This document shows positions 13,838 through 22,551 of a stretch of 44,951 nt of DNA, one piece after another (position 1 is the stretch's first letter; each line of letters begins with the position of its first letter). The stretch spans positions 1-44,951 of the forward strand of contig CALGYY010000129.1 in NCBI GenBank assembly GCA_937934705.1. Reading direction: 5' to 3'. The notes under the pieces were generated by a model. The model saw nothing but the letters and a program-made list of their open reading frames with translations, ran no database searches and was not told the DNA's origin. The DNA comes from an uncultured Bacteroidota bacterium (GTDB lineage: Bacteria > Bacteroidota > Bacteroidia > Bacteroidales > CAIWKO01). The translations under genes were made by a program, and so were the position numbers.

Positions 13838-15745
13838 TTATTTTCCGATCATTCCGAGATTCCTCTCAATAAAATCACTCAACGCCTGTCCCTTCAGCAG
13901 ATTCTGGGAAAGTAAAGCCAGATCAGCCATCTGACGGATCCTGCTGGTCCTCATTTCAGCATCCTGCTCGTCCAGCAGCCCTGAGATCAGCGGATGATTG
14001 CTGTTCACCACCACATTATACTGATCCGGCAGCCCGGCCATATAGGAATTACCTCCGCCCATCTGTGCCATATCTTTCATCCGGCGCATGAATTCCGGCA
14101 GCGTGATTTGCATGGGAACATCGCTTTCACTCAGGTTTTCAAACACCACATGAAACTGTTCCTTGTTGAGCTGCTCTTCTATCATCGGCTGCAACTCCTT
14201 TTTCTGCTCCTCTGAAAGCTTACCGGGCAGCTCATCATCCTTGCGGATAAGCTTGTCAAGAGTATCGGAATCCACACGAGCAAAATGCGCTTTTTCCATC
14301 TTCTGCTCCAGCATATTGATAAAGTGGTTGTCAAGCACTGAATCCATCAGCAACACATCATAACCCCTTTCCCTGGCCGCCCTGATGTGGGTGAACTGCT
14401 TATCCGGATCATTGGCATACAGATATACCAGGGTCTTGTCCTTATCTGTCTGCAAAGTCTTCACGTGTCCCTTGTAATCTTCAAGAGTGAAATATTTTCC
14501 TTCTGTATTCTTCAGCAGGCAAAACTTCTCCGCCCTTTCATAGAACTTATCTTCACTGATCATCCCATATTGAATGAAGACCTTAATGTCATCCCATTTC
14601 TTTTCAAAATCCTCCCTTTCCTTCTTAAACATTTCCTCCAGCTTGTCGGCCACTTTTTTTGTGATATGCTGCGAAATCTTTTTGACATTGGGGTCACTCT
14701 GAAGATAGGATCTGGAAACATTCAAGGGGATGTCCGGTGAATCTATCACGCCATGCAGAAGGGTCAGAAAGTCCGGCACAATACCTTCCACACTGTCAGT
14801 CACAAAAACCTGATTGCAGTACAACTGAATACGGTCGCGCTGAACCTCAAAGTGCTTTTTTACTTTCGGGAAATACAAAATCCCGGTAAGGTTAAAGGGG
14901 TAATCCACGTTCAGATGGATCTGGAAAAGGGGCTCTTCAAAATTCATCGGATACAGCTCCCTGTAGAACGACTGGTAGTCTTCCTCCTTCAGCTCCGAAG
15001 GTTTCCGGGTCCAGGCCGGCCTGGTATTGTTAATGATCCTTGGTTTTTCAATCTCAACCCGCTTGTCGTTGCCATCCTTGTCTTTTTCTCCTTCAACAGT
15101 TTCCCAATGTTTCTCCATCCCGAACTGTATGGGCACCGGCAGAAAACGGCAGTATTTTCTGAGTAATTCCAGTACACGCTGTTCCTCTAGGAATTCTGCC
15201 GACTCCTTGGAAATATGCAGGGTGATCTCAGTACCGCGGTCTTCTTTGTCATCTTCCGTGATGGTATATTCAGGACTACCATCGCACACCCACTTTACGG
15301 CTTTGGTCGGTCCGCCTTTCTTGTAAGTCTTGGTGCGGATCTCCACCTTATCGGAAACCATGAATGAACTATAAAAACCCAAACCGAAATGTCCTATCAG
15401 AGCGCTTTTGTCTGCATCACTTTTTCCCTTGTACTTTTTAATGAACTCCTCTGCGCTGGAAAAAGCGATCTGGTTGATGTATTTGTCAACCTCTTCAGCG
15501 GTCATTCCAATACCGCGGTCACGTACAATCAGCGTCCCCTTCTTTTTGTTCAGTTCAACATGGATTGTCAGATCACCCAGCTCTTCATTGTATTTGCCGG
15601 CCTGAGCCAGAATACTGAGCTTGTTGCTGGCATCCACCGCGTTGGAGATCAGTTCACGCAGGAAGATCTCATGATCTGAGTAAAGAAACTTTTTGATGAT
15701 GGGGAAAATGTTCTCCGTCTGAACGTTGATCTTACCTTTCTGCAT
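13838..15745 (-). CDS. htpG: Molecular chaperone HtpG (Hsp90)
   Basis: This 635-residue bacterial Hsp90 starts MQKGKINVQTE. The GHKL ATPase domain is clear: ELISNAVDASNK (catalytic Glu and Asn), VRDRGIGMTAEEV, and GHFGLGFYSSFMV. The middle domain (LYCNQVFVTDSVEGIVPDFL and NVSRSYLQSDP) and a C-terminal dimerisation region follow. The start is ATG 15745, since the 25 residues that could precede it are Cys-rich and unlike the family. It refolds stress-damaged client proteins in the cytoplasm. It stands alone, divergent from the dehydrogenase gene at 15879. Confidence 0.96.
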   Translation of the reverse strand: MQKGKINVQTENIFPIIKKFLYSDHEIFLRELISNAVDASNKLSILAQAGKYNEELGDLTIHVELNKKKGTLIVRDRGIGMTAEEVDKYINQIAFSSAEEFIKKYKGKSDADKSALIGHFGLGFYSSFMVSDKVEIRTKTYKKGGPTKAVKWVCDGSPEYTITEDDKEDRGTEITLHISKESAEFLEEQRVLELLRKYCRFLPVPIQFGMEKHWETVEGEKDKDGNDKRVEIEKPRIINNTRPAWTRKPSELKEEDYQSFYRELYPMNFEEPLFQIHLNVDYPFNLTGILYFPKVKKHFEVQRDRIQLYCNQVFVTDSVEGIVPDFLTLLHGVIDSPDIPLNVSRSYLQSDPNVKKISQHITKKVADKLEEMFKKEREDFEKKWDDIKVFIQYGMISEDKFYERAEKFCLLKNTEGKYFTLEDYKGHVKTLQTDKDKTLVYLYANDPDKQFTHIRAARERGYDVLLMDSVLDNHFINMLEQKMEKAHFARVDSDTLDKLIRKDDELPGKLSEEQKKELQPMIEEQLNKEQFHVVFENLSESDVPMQITLPEFMRRMKDMAQMGGGNSYMAGLPDQYNVVVNSNHPLISGLLDEQDAEMRTSRIRQMADLALLSQNLLKGQALSDFIERNLGMIGK

Positions 15746-15847
15746 ATGAATGAATTTTTTTGAATAGGCCGCGCCGCAGTCAAAGGATGTGCCATCAGGG
15801 CAAAACTGACATTTTGGCAAACCGGTCAGGCATCCGGTGATTTATCG

Positions 15848-15855
15848 TAATTTTG
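15848..15855 (+). promoter_or_regulatory. Candidate -7 box for the lysine 6-dehydrogenase-like gene
   Basis: TAATTTTG matches TAnnTTTG and lies 23 nt before ATG 15879, which supports that start over an upstream GTG at 15837. No clear -33 TTG is seen at the usual distance. Confidence 0.5.
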
Positions 15856-15878
15856 GCCGCAACAGAAAGGATCTCATT

Positions 15879-17006
15879 ATGAAAGTATTGGTTTTAGGAG
15901 CCGGCCTGGTAGGTGGCCCCATGGCGGCAGACCTGAAAAAAGACTTTGATGTCAGTGTGGCGGACATCAGTGAAAATGCCCTGGCATCCCTTGCATCAAA
16001 GGGGATTGCTGTGATCAGACAGGACCTCGGCGATCCGGCCGTTGTCGGGAAACTTGTCGCAGACTTTGATATGGTTCTCAATGCGGTTCCCGGATTCATG
16101 GGATACCGCACTCTGGAAGCCATCATTCGCGCCGGAAAGAATGTGGTCGACATTGCATTTTTTCCGGAGGACCCCTTCCCTCTTGATGATTTGGCTCGTG
16201 ATAACGGGGTCACAGGGGTGATGGATTGCGGAGTGGCGCCTGGTATGAGCAATATCCTGACAGGCTATGCCCAACACCTGCTCGACGACATAGAAACCGC
16301 TGTTACCTACGTAGGTGGCTTACCGATACTGCGGGAATGGCCTTACGAGTACAAAGCCGTGTTTTCACCGGTGGATGTTATTGAGGAATATACCCGGCCT
16401 GCCCGCTACATAGAAAACGGACAATGGGTGACCCGTCCGGCTCTTACCGATGCTGAACTGATCAGTTTCCCGGGAGTCGGCACACTGGAAGCTTTTAACA
16501 GCGATGGTATGAGGAGTCTGGGCTATACTATCAGGGCCAAAAATGTCAAAGAAAAAACCCTGCGCTACCCTGGTCACATCGGGATCATGGCCGTATTGCG
16601 TGAAACGGGATTTTTTAGTAAGGAGCCCATTGAAATCCAGGGAGTCAGGATTGCTCCGCTTGATTTCACATCCAGATTGCTTTTCCCCAAATGGAAACTA
16701 CAGCCGGGAGAAGAGGACCTGACCGTGATGCAGGTGATCGCAGAAGGTACGAAAGAGGGAAAGAAAGTCCGCTATACCTGGGACCTGCTGGATCGTTATG
16801 ATGCTGAAACCGGTACGCATTCCATGGCCAGAACTACCGGCTATACCGCTACTGTTGCGCTGCGTATGATCGCTGAAGGAAAATACGGGCGACCCGGACT
16901 CAGTGTGCCTGAATACATCGGGGAATACCCTGACTGCGTTCGCTACCTGCTTGAAGGACTGAAGCAACGCGGGGTTATATACCATGAGACCATGAGTTTT
17001 ATATAA
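15879..17006 (+). CDS. Saccharopine dehydrogenase-family oxidoreductase, probably L-lysine 6-dehydrogenase-like
   Basis: This 375-residue NAD(P)-dependent enzyme opens with a Rossmann motif GAGLVGGP at 7-14 and continues with the saccharopine dehydrogenase fold. The segment DCGVAPGMSNILTGY and then TYVGGLP, together with KEKTLRYPGH, resemble bacterial lysine 6-dehydrogenase (lysine to allysine, which cyclises to piperideine-6-carboxylate) more than true saccharopine-forming enzymes. Related members also make carboxynorspermidine, so the exact substrate is not certain. ATG 15879 puts the Rossmann motif at the normal distance from the N-terminus. An unknown secreted protein and a radical SAM protein follow with very short gaps and are probably cotranscribed. 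Confidence 0.8.
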   Translation: MKVLVLGAGLVGGPMAADLKKDFDVSVADISENALASLASKGIAVIRQDLGDPAVVGKLVADFDMVLNAVPGFMGYRTLEAIIRAGKNVVDIAFFPEDPFPLDDLARDNGVTGVMDCGVAPGMSNILTGYAQHLLDDIETAVTYVGGLPILREWPYEYKAVFSPVDVIEEYTRPARYIENGQWVTRPALTDAELISFPGVGTLEAFNSDGMRSLGYTIRAKNVKEKTLRYPGHIGIMAVLRETGFFSKEPIEIQGVRIAPLDFTSRLLFPKWKLQPGEEDLTVMQVIAEGTKEGKKVRYTWDLLDRYDAETGTHSMARTTGYTATVALRMIAEGKYGRPGLSVPEYIGEYPDCVRYLLEGLKQRGVIYHETMSFI

Positions 17007-17021
17007 TCATTAAATCAGCCA

Positions 17022-17681
17022 ATGAAAAAAATCCTGTTTATACTTTTCCTGTGCGCATATGTTTCCGCAACAGCCCAATCGCTGCAGCACTATGCTGATC
17101 AGCCGCTGACAAGCATGTTCGATTTACATTTCAAACCGGCAGACTGGCGAAGTCCCATCGGACGGCCCTCGGTCTTTCTAAATGCGGAGGGCCGTGAAGA
17201 AAGATTCTTTGCTTATGGTGCAGCCTTTTCGGGCGTAGATCTGAAATGGAAGTCCATTGAAGAAGGACCATATTCAGGCATGGATGATATGGTCAATTTT
17301 ATGATGTTGCACGATTCCGAATATGCAGCAGATTATTTTATCATCAGTCAGGGCAAAGGAATGCTCTTATGGGCATATATTACAGGTTTGACATCGCACG
17401 AAGAAAACCTCGACACCAAAGTCTTTTTTCATGTCTGGGTCTGGCTCCCTGCGTTTCCTGACACAACTGACGCAGTAATCTTCTATCTGGAAGATTTCAG
17501 AAGCGGTGGTACAGCAGAAGTTTTCAGTCTTATACCCGGGAAAGATATACAGATTTCTGAAACCTATGGAAGGGTGATGATCAGCTGCTATCTGGCTTAT
17601 GACCCTCAATTCGGTTCAGAAGTCAAAGAACGGCCGCAGCTTTATCTGTCCGGGGCTTTTGAGTTGCAGAGTTTTGAATGA
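17022..17681 (+). CDS. Secreted protein of unknown function
   Basis: This 219-residue protein has a clear signal peptide (MKKILFILFLCAYVSATAQ) and no domain that I recognise. The mature part is acidic and aromatic-rich (VFFHVWVWLPAF, VIFYLEDF), with predicted beta strands and no C-terminal sorting domain, so a periplasmic or outer-membrane-associated location is likely. It starts 15 nt after the dehydrogenase stop, and its own stop is 1 nt before the ATG of the radical SAM gene, so translation is probably coupled across all three. Confidence 0.75.
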   Translation: MKKILFILFLCAYVSATAQSLQHYADQPLTSMFDLHFKPADWRSPIGRPSVFLNAEGREERFFAYGAAFSGVDLKWKSIEEGPYSGMDDMVNFMMLHDSEYAADYFIISQGKGMLLWAYITGLTSHEENLDTKVFFHVWVWLPAFPDTTDAVIFYLEDFRSGGTAEVFSLIPGKDIQISETYGRVMISCYLAYDPQFGSEVKERPQLYLSGAFELQSFE

Positions 17682-17682
17682 A

Positions 17683-18648
17683 ATGTCATTCCCCTGGGGT
17701 CACGACCGGCGCTTCAATTCCTATGCGGCCTTTTGTATCCGCACATATGGGAGCCGCTTGCAGAAATTGAGTATTGATGCCGGCTTTACCTGTCCCAACC
17801 GGGACGGAAAGCAGGGTTTTGGCGGATGTACTTTTTGTTCCAATGAGGCATTCAACCCTTCTTACTGTTCACCGGAGAAAAGTATCGGACAGCAGATTAA
17901 CGAGGGCATCAGTTTTCACCGCAGCAGGTACAGGCGCGCAGTCAGGTACATTGCCTATTTTCAGGCCTACAGCAACACATATGCTCCTTTAGAAACGCTC
18001 AGAAAAAAGTATCATGAAGCCTTATCACACCCCGGTATTTCAGGAATCAGTATCGGTACCCGTCCCGATTGCGTGGACAGGCAGTTGCTGGACATGCTTG
18101 AAGAAATGGCGGTGGAGCAATTTGTTGGTCTGGAGTTGGGTCTGGAATCATGCCATGATACAATCCTCAGTCGGGTGAACAGGGGTCACAGCTTTCAGCA
18201 ATCCGTCGATGCGCTTCGGCTGGCCAGCGGCAGAGGCATTCATCTGGGTGCACATTTCATTCTGGGCCTCCCGGGAGAGAGCCGCCGGAGTATGCTGGAC
18301 CAGGCGGAAATAATCAATGGTCTCCCGATCGACAGCGTGAAGTTTCATCAGCTGCAGATCATGAAGGGAAGCGCGATGGCCCATGAGTACAAAGAGAATC
18401 CCGCAGATTTCCACTTGTTCAGTCTGGAGGAATACATTGAGTTTATCATTGATCTCCTGGAGCGTCTACGTCCCGACTTGCTGATCGAACGTCTGTGCGG
18501 CGAGGTGCCGCCCCGTTTTCTGCTTTCTGAGCCCTGGGGAAAACTCCGCAATGATGAAGTGTTGCGGCTCATTGAGAAAAGGATGGAACAAAGGAATACT
18601 TACCAGGGAAAGAACCCAATGTTGCAGATAAATAAGGCGACATCATAA
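17683..18648 (+). CDS. Radical SAM protein of the TIGR01212 / YhcC family
   Basis: This 321-residue protein has a radical SAM cluster motif with an extended first gap: Cys37, Cys49 and Cys52 in FTCPNRDGKQGFGGCTFC. That wide C-x11-C-x2-C form is the mark of the YhcC/TIGR01212 family, distantly like the Elp3 radical SAM domain. Further family motifs are YFQAYSNTYAP, SIGTRPDC, ELGLES and HFILGLPGE. The reaction catalysed is unknown; an RNA-modifying role has been suggested by resemblance only. I use ATG 17683, as the frame upstream lies inside the previous gene. Confidence 0.9.
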   Translation: MSFPWGHDRRFNSYAAFCIRTYGSRLQKLSIDAGFTCPNRDGKQGFGGCTFCSNEAFNPSYCSPEKSIGQQINEGISFHRSRYRRAVRYIAYFQAYSNTYAPLETLRKKYHEALSHPGISGISIGTRPDCVDRQLLDMLEEMAVEQFVGLELGLESCHDTILSRVNRGHSFQQSVDALRLASGRGIHLGAHFILGLPGESRRSMLDQAEIINGLPIDSVKFHQLQIMKGSAMAHEYKENPADFHLFSLEEYIEFIIDLLERLRPDLLIERLCGEVPPRFLLSEPWGKLRNDEVLRLIEKRMEQRNTYQGKNPMLQINKATS

Positions 18649-18773
18649 TCCGGGTGCAAAGTCTGTATCAGCTTCAAAGGCATTTCGGCCTGATCCTGCG
18701 CTCATCTTTGATTGTACCCGTCCCCTGAATTCAGTCCGGCTGATGCTACTCATCCCCAGTCGTGAAAATAAAT

Positions 18774-18781
18774 TAACTTTG
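18774..18781 (+). promoter_or_regulatory. Candidate -7 box of hisS
   Basis: TAACTTTG matches the Bacteroidota -7 consensus exactly and lies 20 nt before the hisS ATG, the most common spacing seen in this window. The -33 is not evident. The remainder of the 153-nt gap before hisS shows nothing else. Confidence 0.55.
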
Positions 18782-18801
18782 CAGCAACAACCACTGCCCA
18801 T

Positions 18802-20166
18802 ATGTCAGTATCAACCGCCATCCCGAAAGGAACACGTGATTTTTCCCCTTCTGAAATGAACCGGCGGAAGTACATTTTCCAGGTCCTGGAGGAAGTATTC
18901 AGACGTTACGGTTATCTGCCGATAGAAACCCCGGCCATGGAACTGCTCAGCACACTGACCGGGAAGTACGGAGAAGAAGGCGACCGGCTGATTTTCAAAA
19001 TCCTGAATTCGGGAAATTTCACTGAAGATCTGGACTCAGATGCCCTGCAGAAACTAAGTCCTCCGGCACTGGCCGCGCGCATTTGCGAGAAGGCTCTGAG
19101 GTACGACCTCACCGTTCCTTTTGCCCGCTTTGTTGTTCAGCACAGGGCTGAGCTGGTATTCCCATTCAAGCGTTACCAGATTCAGCCGGTCTGGCGTGCC
19201 GATCGTCCCCAAAGGGGCCGTTACCGTGAATTTTTTCAATGCGATGTTGACGTTATCGGAACCCGATCCCTGCTCTGCGAAGTCGAGTTGATGCAGATCA
19301 TCGATGATATCTTCAGCCGTTTAGGCATCCTGGTAAACATTCATGTCAACAACAGAAAGATACTCACGGGAATCGCTGAGGTTCTCGGACAGGCTGAGCG
19401 CTTCACTGACATTACAGTCGCCATGGACAAGCTGGACAAAGCAGGAGAAGATAAGGTCAGGGAAGAGATGTTGCAGAAAGGCATTCCGGAAACAGCTGCA
19501 GAACACCTTATGCAGATTCTGCGAACAAGCGGAAACCCGGCCGAGAAGATTAACAACCTGAGGTCACAGCTTCAGTCTTCCGCCACCGGTATGGAAGGCC
19601 TCGCTGAGCTCGAATCGATGCTCTCCTACCTTGACGATCTTGGCCTGCGTGCTGCGGTTGATTTTGACCTGAGCCTGGCCAGGGGGCTGAATTATTATAC
19701 GGGGGCCATTTTCGAGGTTAAGGCCAAAGAAGTACAGATGGGAAGCATCTGCGGGGGCGGGCGCTACGATGATCTCACCGGAATCTTCGGGCTGCCCGGG
19801 GTATCAGGTGTTGGTGTATCCTTTGGTGCCGACCGGATCTACGATGTCATGAATGAACTCAAGCTTTTTCCTTCAGCCACAGAAGGAACTTCCCGGGTGC
19901 TTTTTGCCAATTTTGGTGGTGAAGAAGAACGCTACAGTCTGAAGATTCTGGACATGATGAGAAGAAACGGTGTCAGCGCAGAGATGTATCCTGATGCGGT
20001 GAAAATGAAGAAGCAGTTTGCCTATGCAGATGATAAAAAGATCCCTTACGTGGCAGTCATCGGCAGTGAGGAGCGACAGGCCCATCAACTGAGCCTGAAG
20101 AACCTCAATACCGGCGAACAGCTCGCCCTGAGCCCGGAAGAAGCCATTGCAAAACTGAAATCCTGA
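18802..20166 (+). CDS. hisS: Histidine--tRNA ligase
   Basis: This 454-residue class II aminoacyl-tRNA synthetase charges tRNA-His. Motif 1 is in GTRDFSP...FRRYGYLPIETP, motif 2 is VWRADRPQRGRYREFFQCD, and the histidine-binding signatures are LARGLNYYTGAIFEV and GSICGGGRYDDL. The C-terminal anticodon-binding domain starts around residue 360 (VLFANFGGEEERYSLKIL). The length is standard for Bacteroidota. A putative barrel protein follows 17 nt downstream and may be cotranscribed. Confidence 0.96.
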   Translation: MSVSTAIPKGTRDFSPSEMNRRKYIFQVLEEVFRRYGYLPIETPAMELLSTLTGKYGEEGDRLIFKILNSGNFTEDLDSDALQKLSPPALAARICEKALRYDLTVPFARFVVQHRAELVFPFKRYQIQPVWRADRPQRGRYREFFQCDVDVIGTRSLLCEVELMQIIDDIFSRLGILVNIHVNNRKILTGIAEVLGQAERFTDITVAMDKLDKAGEDKVREEMLQKGIPETAAEHLMQILRTSGNPAEKINNLRSQLQSSATGMEGLAELESMLSYLDDLGLRAAVDFDLSLARGLNYYTGAIFEVKAKEVQMGSICGGGRYDDLTGIFGLPGVSGVGVSFGADRIYDVMNELKLFPSATEGTSRVLFANFGGEEERYSLKILDMMRRNGVSAEMYPDAVKMKKQFAYADDKKIPYVAVIGSEERQAHQLSLKNLNTGEQLALSPEEAIAKLKS

Positions 20167-20183
20167 TCCCTGAAGTATTCCTT

Positions 20184-20903
20184 ATGAGGCCATCGTTTTT
20201 CCTGATATTTCTGATGATAGCGCTGACATCTCCGGCCCAGTATACTTTCGAAGGCTACCTGGATGCCGGGCATAACAATGTTTCATCGGGAATGTACGGG
20301 AAACCGGCTCTGGTTTCGGCCTATCAGTATAAATTCATAACGGCCAGGACAGGCCTGGAATGGACCTTTCCGGTTCGGAACGACCGCGCTTATCCTTCCT
20401 GGATCATCAGCACAAAGGCCGACTTCCACATCCGCAAGGCGAAATTCGAAGGCGGGGCCTTCTATCTTCATGTCCCCTTTTCACCCAGGATGAGGGAGCA
20501 TCAGTGGGGGTTCTGGCTGGGATTCAACAGTAAGCACTTCACGATTCAGGCGGGAAACAATACACGCATCATGAAATTTACCGCCAGGGGACAAAAAGAG
20601 TTGGGCCTGAATGAAGACGATGACCTGAAGATCACCGAGCCCCGCAATCTCATGTACCGACTCACGGCATATGTGAAACCCCGCGACCATTACTGGAATG
20701 TGTCCATATATCTCACAGATTTTGATGATTTTCTTATTCAACAGGAAACAAACCCCATGGTGGGCTGCCGTTACATACGTGAGCTGAAGAAAGGTGTCAG
20801 CCTATACGGTGATTTGCGCTACCAGAGTGCGGGCTGGCTCAACCTTGCAGTCAATTACTTCGGCATCAACTTCAGGAGTGGTGTATTATGGAAGATAAAG
20901 TAA
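20184..20903 (+). CDS. Putative outer-membrane beta-barrel protein, unknown function
   Basis: This 239-residue protein has a signal peptide (MRPSFFLIFLMIALTSPAQ). The mature region is a run of alternating hydrophobic and aromatic strands (YKFITARTGLEWTF, GAFYLHVPF, WGFWLGFNSKHFTIQAG, YWNVSIYLTDF) and ends in strands such as FGINFRSGVLWKIK. This pattern fits a small outer-membrane barrel, although I recognise no named family. The gene overlaps the following metallophosphoesterase lipoprotein gene by 16 nt in another frame, so the two are translationally coupled and may act together at the outer membrane. Confidence 0.7.
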   Translation: MRPSFFLIFLMIALTSPAQYTFEGYLDAGHNNVSSGMYGKPALVSAYQYKFITARTGLEWTFPVRNDRAYPSWIISTKADFHIRKAKFEGGAFYLHVPFSPRMREHQWGFWLGFNSKHFTIQAGNNTRIMKFTARGQKELGLNEDDDLKITEPRNLMYRLTAYVKPRDHYWNVSIYLTDFDDFLIQQETNPMVGCRYIRELKKGVSLYGDLRYQSAGWLNLAVNYFGINFRSGVLWKIK

Positions 20904-21745
20904 AACTAAAGTTTACAGGTGTTTTCCTGTTGAGTATAATGCTGGGAGCTTGCGGGTACGACCTGGATCTCACCGGGATGGTCTATTCTGAAACAGAGGT
21001 GAACGGTCGCTTTTCCCAATCCATGGAATACAACGACACTCATCCGGCACGGGTCATCCACGTCGGCAGTGATAACTACACATTGGCCTTCGCAGGCGAT
21101 TGTCACGTGGGTGAAACCGGGAACCTGCTTGAATTGCTTGACAGCACAAGAGGTCCGAACATCAGTGCGTTGTTTCTGTGTGGCGACAATACCACCGGGC
21201 TTCAGGAAGATTATGACCGTCTGAAAAGCTTGATGGACACGGTTTCAGTCACTACCTGGTTCATGACCACGGGCAACCATGATCTGTATCATGCCGGTTG
21301 GAACACATACTTTCCTTACTTTGGGCCTTCCGTCTATACTGTGAGCATCGAAGGCCCGTCGGTCCGTGACCTGGTGCTTGTACTTGATAACTGCAGCGGT
21401 ACGGTTGGGAGCCAGCAACTCGACTGGATAAGGTCGACCCTGGAAGAGAAACGAAATGATTACAGGTATTGCATTGTGGCCTGCCATGTGAATTTCTTCC
21501 GCAACCGTTTTACTGTATCAACCAATCCGCTGACAGAGGAGATCTGGGCCCTGGTCGACCTCTTTGCCCTTCACCGGGTCAACCTCCTGGTTTCGGGGCA
21601 CGACCACAAACGATACGAAGAGGTATTCGGAGCAACGACATACCTGACGATGGATGCGGTTAAAGACGTCGAACCGCAAACCTCCTGGCTAAAACTGAGG
21701 GTGTCAGCCGATAGCCTGCATTATGATTTCGTCAGCTTTCACTGA
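20888..21745 (+). CDS. Metallophosphoesterase, predicted lipoprotein
   Basis: This 285-residue calcineurin-like phosphoesterase has the dinuclear metal motifs in order: GDCH at 70-73, GDN at 99-101, GNHD at 129-132, a His in ACHVNF, and GHDHKR near residue 240. The N-terminus has a hydrophobic signal with lipobox LGAC, so Cys22 would be lipidated and the enzyme anchored facing the periplasm or surface. The substrate (phosphomonoester, diester or nucleotide) is not predictable. It overlaps the upstream barrel gene by 16 nt and the convergent glycerophosphodiesterase gene by 7 nt. Confidence 0.87.
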   Translation: MEDKVKLKFTGVFLLSIMLGACGYDLDLTGMVYSETEVNGRFSQSMEYNDTHPARVIHVGSDNYTLAFAGDCHVGETGNLLELLDSTRGPNISALFLCGDNTTGLQEDYDRLKSLMDTVSVTTWFMTTGNHDLYHAGWNTYFPYFGPSVYTVSIEGPSVRDLVLVLDNCSGTVGSQQLDWIRSTLEEKRNDYRYCIVACHVNFFRNRFTVSTNPLTEEIWALVDLFALHRVNLLVSGHDHKRYEEVFGATTYLTMDAVKDVEPQTSWLKLRVSADSLHYDFVSFH

Positions 21746-22551
21746 GTCACCGTAATATATCGCTGCGGATAATTGGTGATAATTCCGTTGACGCCCCGGC
21801 GTATTAGTTTCTCCGCATGCTTTGGCTGATCATCTGTCCATGCATTGATGCGTTTCCCCATTCTGCCGGCCTTCTTCAGGATACATTTTGTAATGAAAGA
21901 CTTGTTCAGATTAAACTCTTCGACATACGGATATTGTTTAAAGCCTCTGAGCGTAATAAAACCGTCGAGCCAAAGCGGGACCCAGGGTATTTTTCCCACG
22001 TATGAACGGTGCAGGCGGATATCCGGCTCATGGTCATGAAAATTCCTGATGACGCGGTGCTTCAGACTGATCACCACACACCAGCTTCCGGCATTGTGTG
22101 AGCGGATGATCTCCGCCACTTTCCTTTCTATTCCCGGTGTATATCCACTGTGATTCTTCACTTCAATCATCAGCAAACATCTCCCGTTAATCAGCTCAAG
22201 GGTCTGCTGTAAAGTGGGGACCATAATGCCGTTGCAATCATGACCGAACCAGGATCCGGCATCGAGTGACTGTATCTCTTTCAGGTCATGATTCCTGACT
22301 GCGCCTTTCCCGCTGGTTGTCCTGTTCAGCGTGCGGTCATGCATCAGGATCACTTCTCCGTCGCGGGTCATCTGAACATCGATCTCGATGCGATCGACAC
22401 CGAGTTCAAGTGCTTTTTCAATTGCCGGAAGGGTGTTTTCCGGAGCCACCGACGAAAGTCCCCGGTGTGCAATCAGGGTATATGAAAGGCTTTGAGCCAC
22501 AGTTAACAATGCAGCTGTCATAAGAATGAGACTGGTTAAAATTCTGATCAT
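21739..22551 (-). CDS. Exported glycerophosphodiester phosphodiesterase
   Basis: This 270-residue enzyme hydrolyses glycerophosphodiesters to glycerol-3-phosphate and an alcohol. Catalytic features of the GDPD TIM barrel are present: HRG at 29-31, PENT at 37-40, the metal ligands in EIDVQ at 56-60, and MHD at 70-72, with MIEVKN and INAWTDD further on. A signal peptide (ILTSLILMTAALLTVAQ) sends it to the periplasm. Its ATG overlaps the mqnC stop in an ATGA arrangement, so the two are translationally coupled, though no pathway link is obvious. Its 3' end overlaps the convergent metallophosphoesterase gene. Confidence 0.92.
   Translation of the reverse strand: MIRILTSLILMTAALLTVAQSLSYTLIAHRGLSSVAPENTLPAIEKALELGVDRIEIDVQMTRDGEVILMHDRTLNRTTSGKGAVRNHDLKEIQSLDAGSWFGHDCNGIMVPTLQQTLELINGRCLLMIEVKNHSGYTPGIERKVAEIIRSHNAGSWCVVISLKHRVIRNFHDHEPDIRLHRSYVGKIPWVPLWLDGFITLRGFKQYPYVEEFNLNKSFITKCILKKAGRMGKRINAWTDDQPKHAEKLIRRGVNGIITNYPQRYITVTQ

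Noticed and set aside
17599..17683. Overlap of the radical SAM frame with the end of the unknown secreted gene, as a possible frameshift or fusion
   Set aside because: ATG 17683 just after the upstream stop gives a standard YhcC N-terminus, so both genes are intact and merely adjacent.
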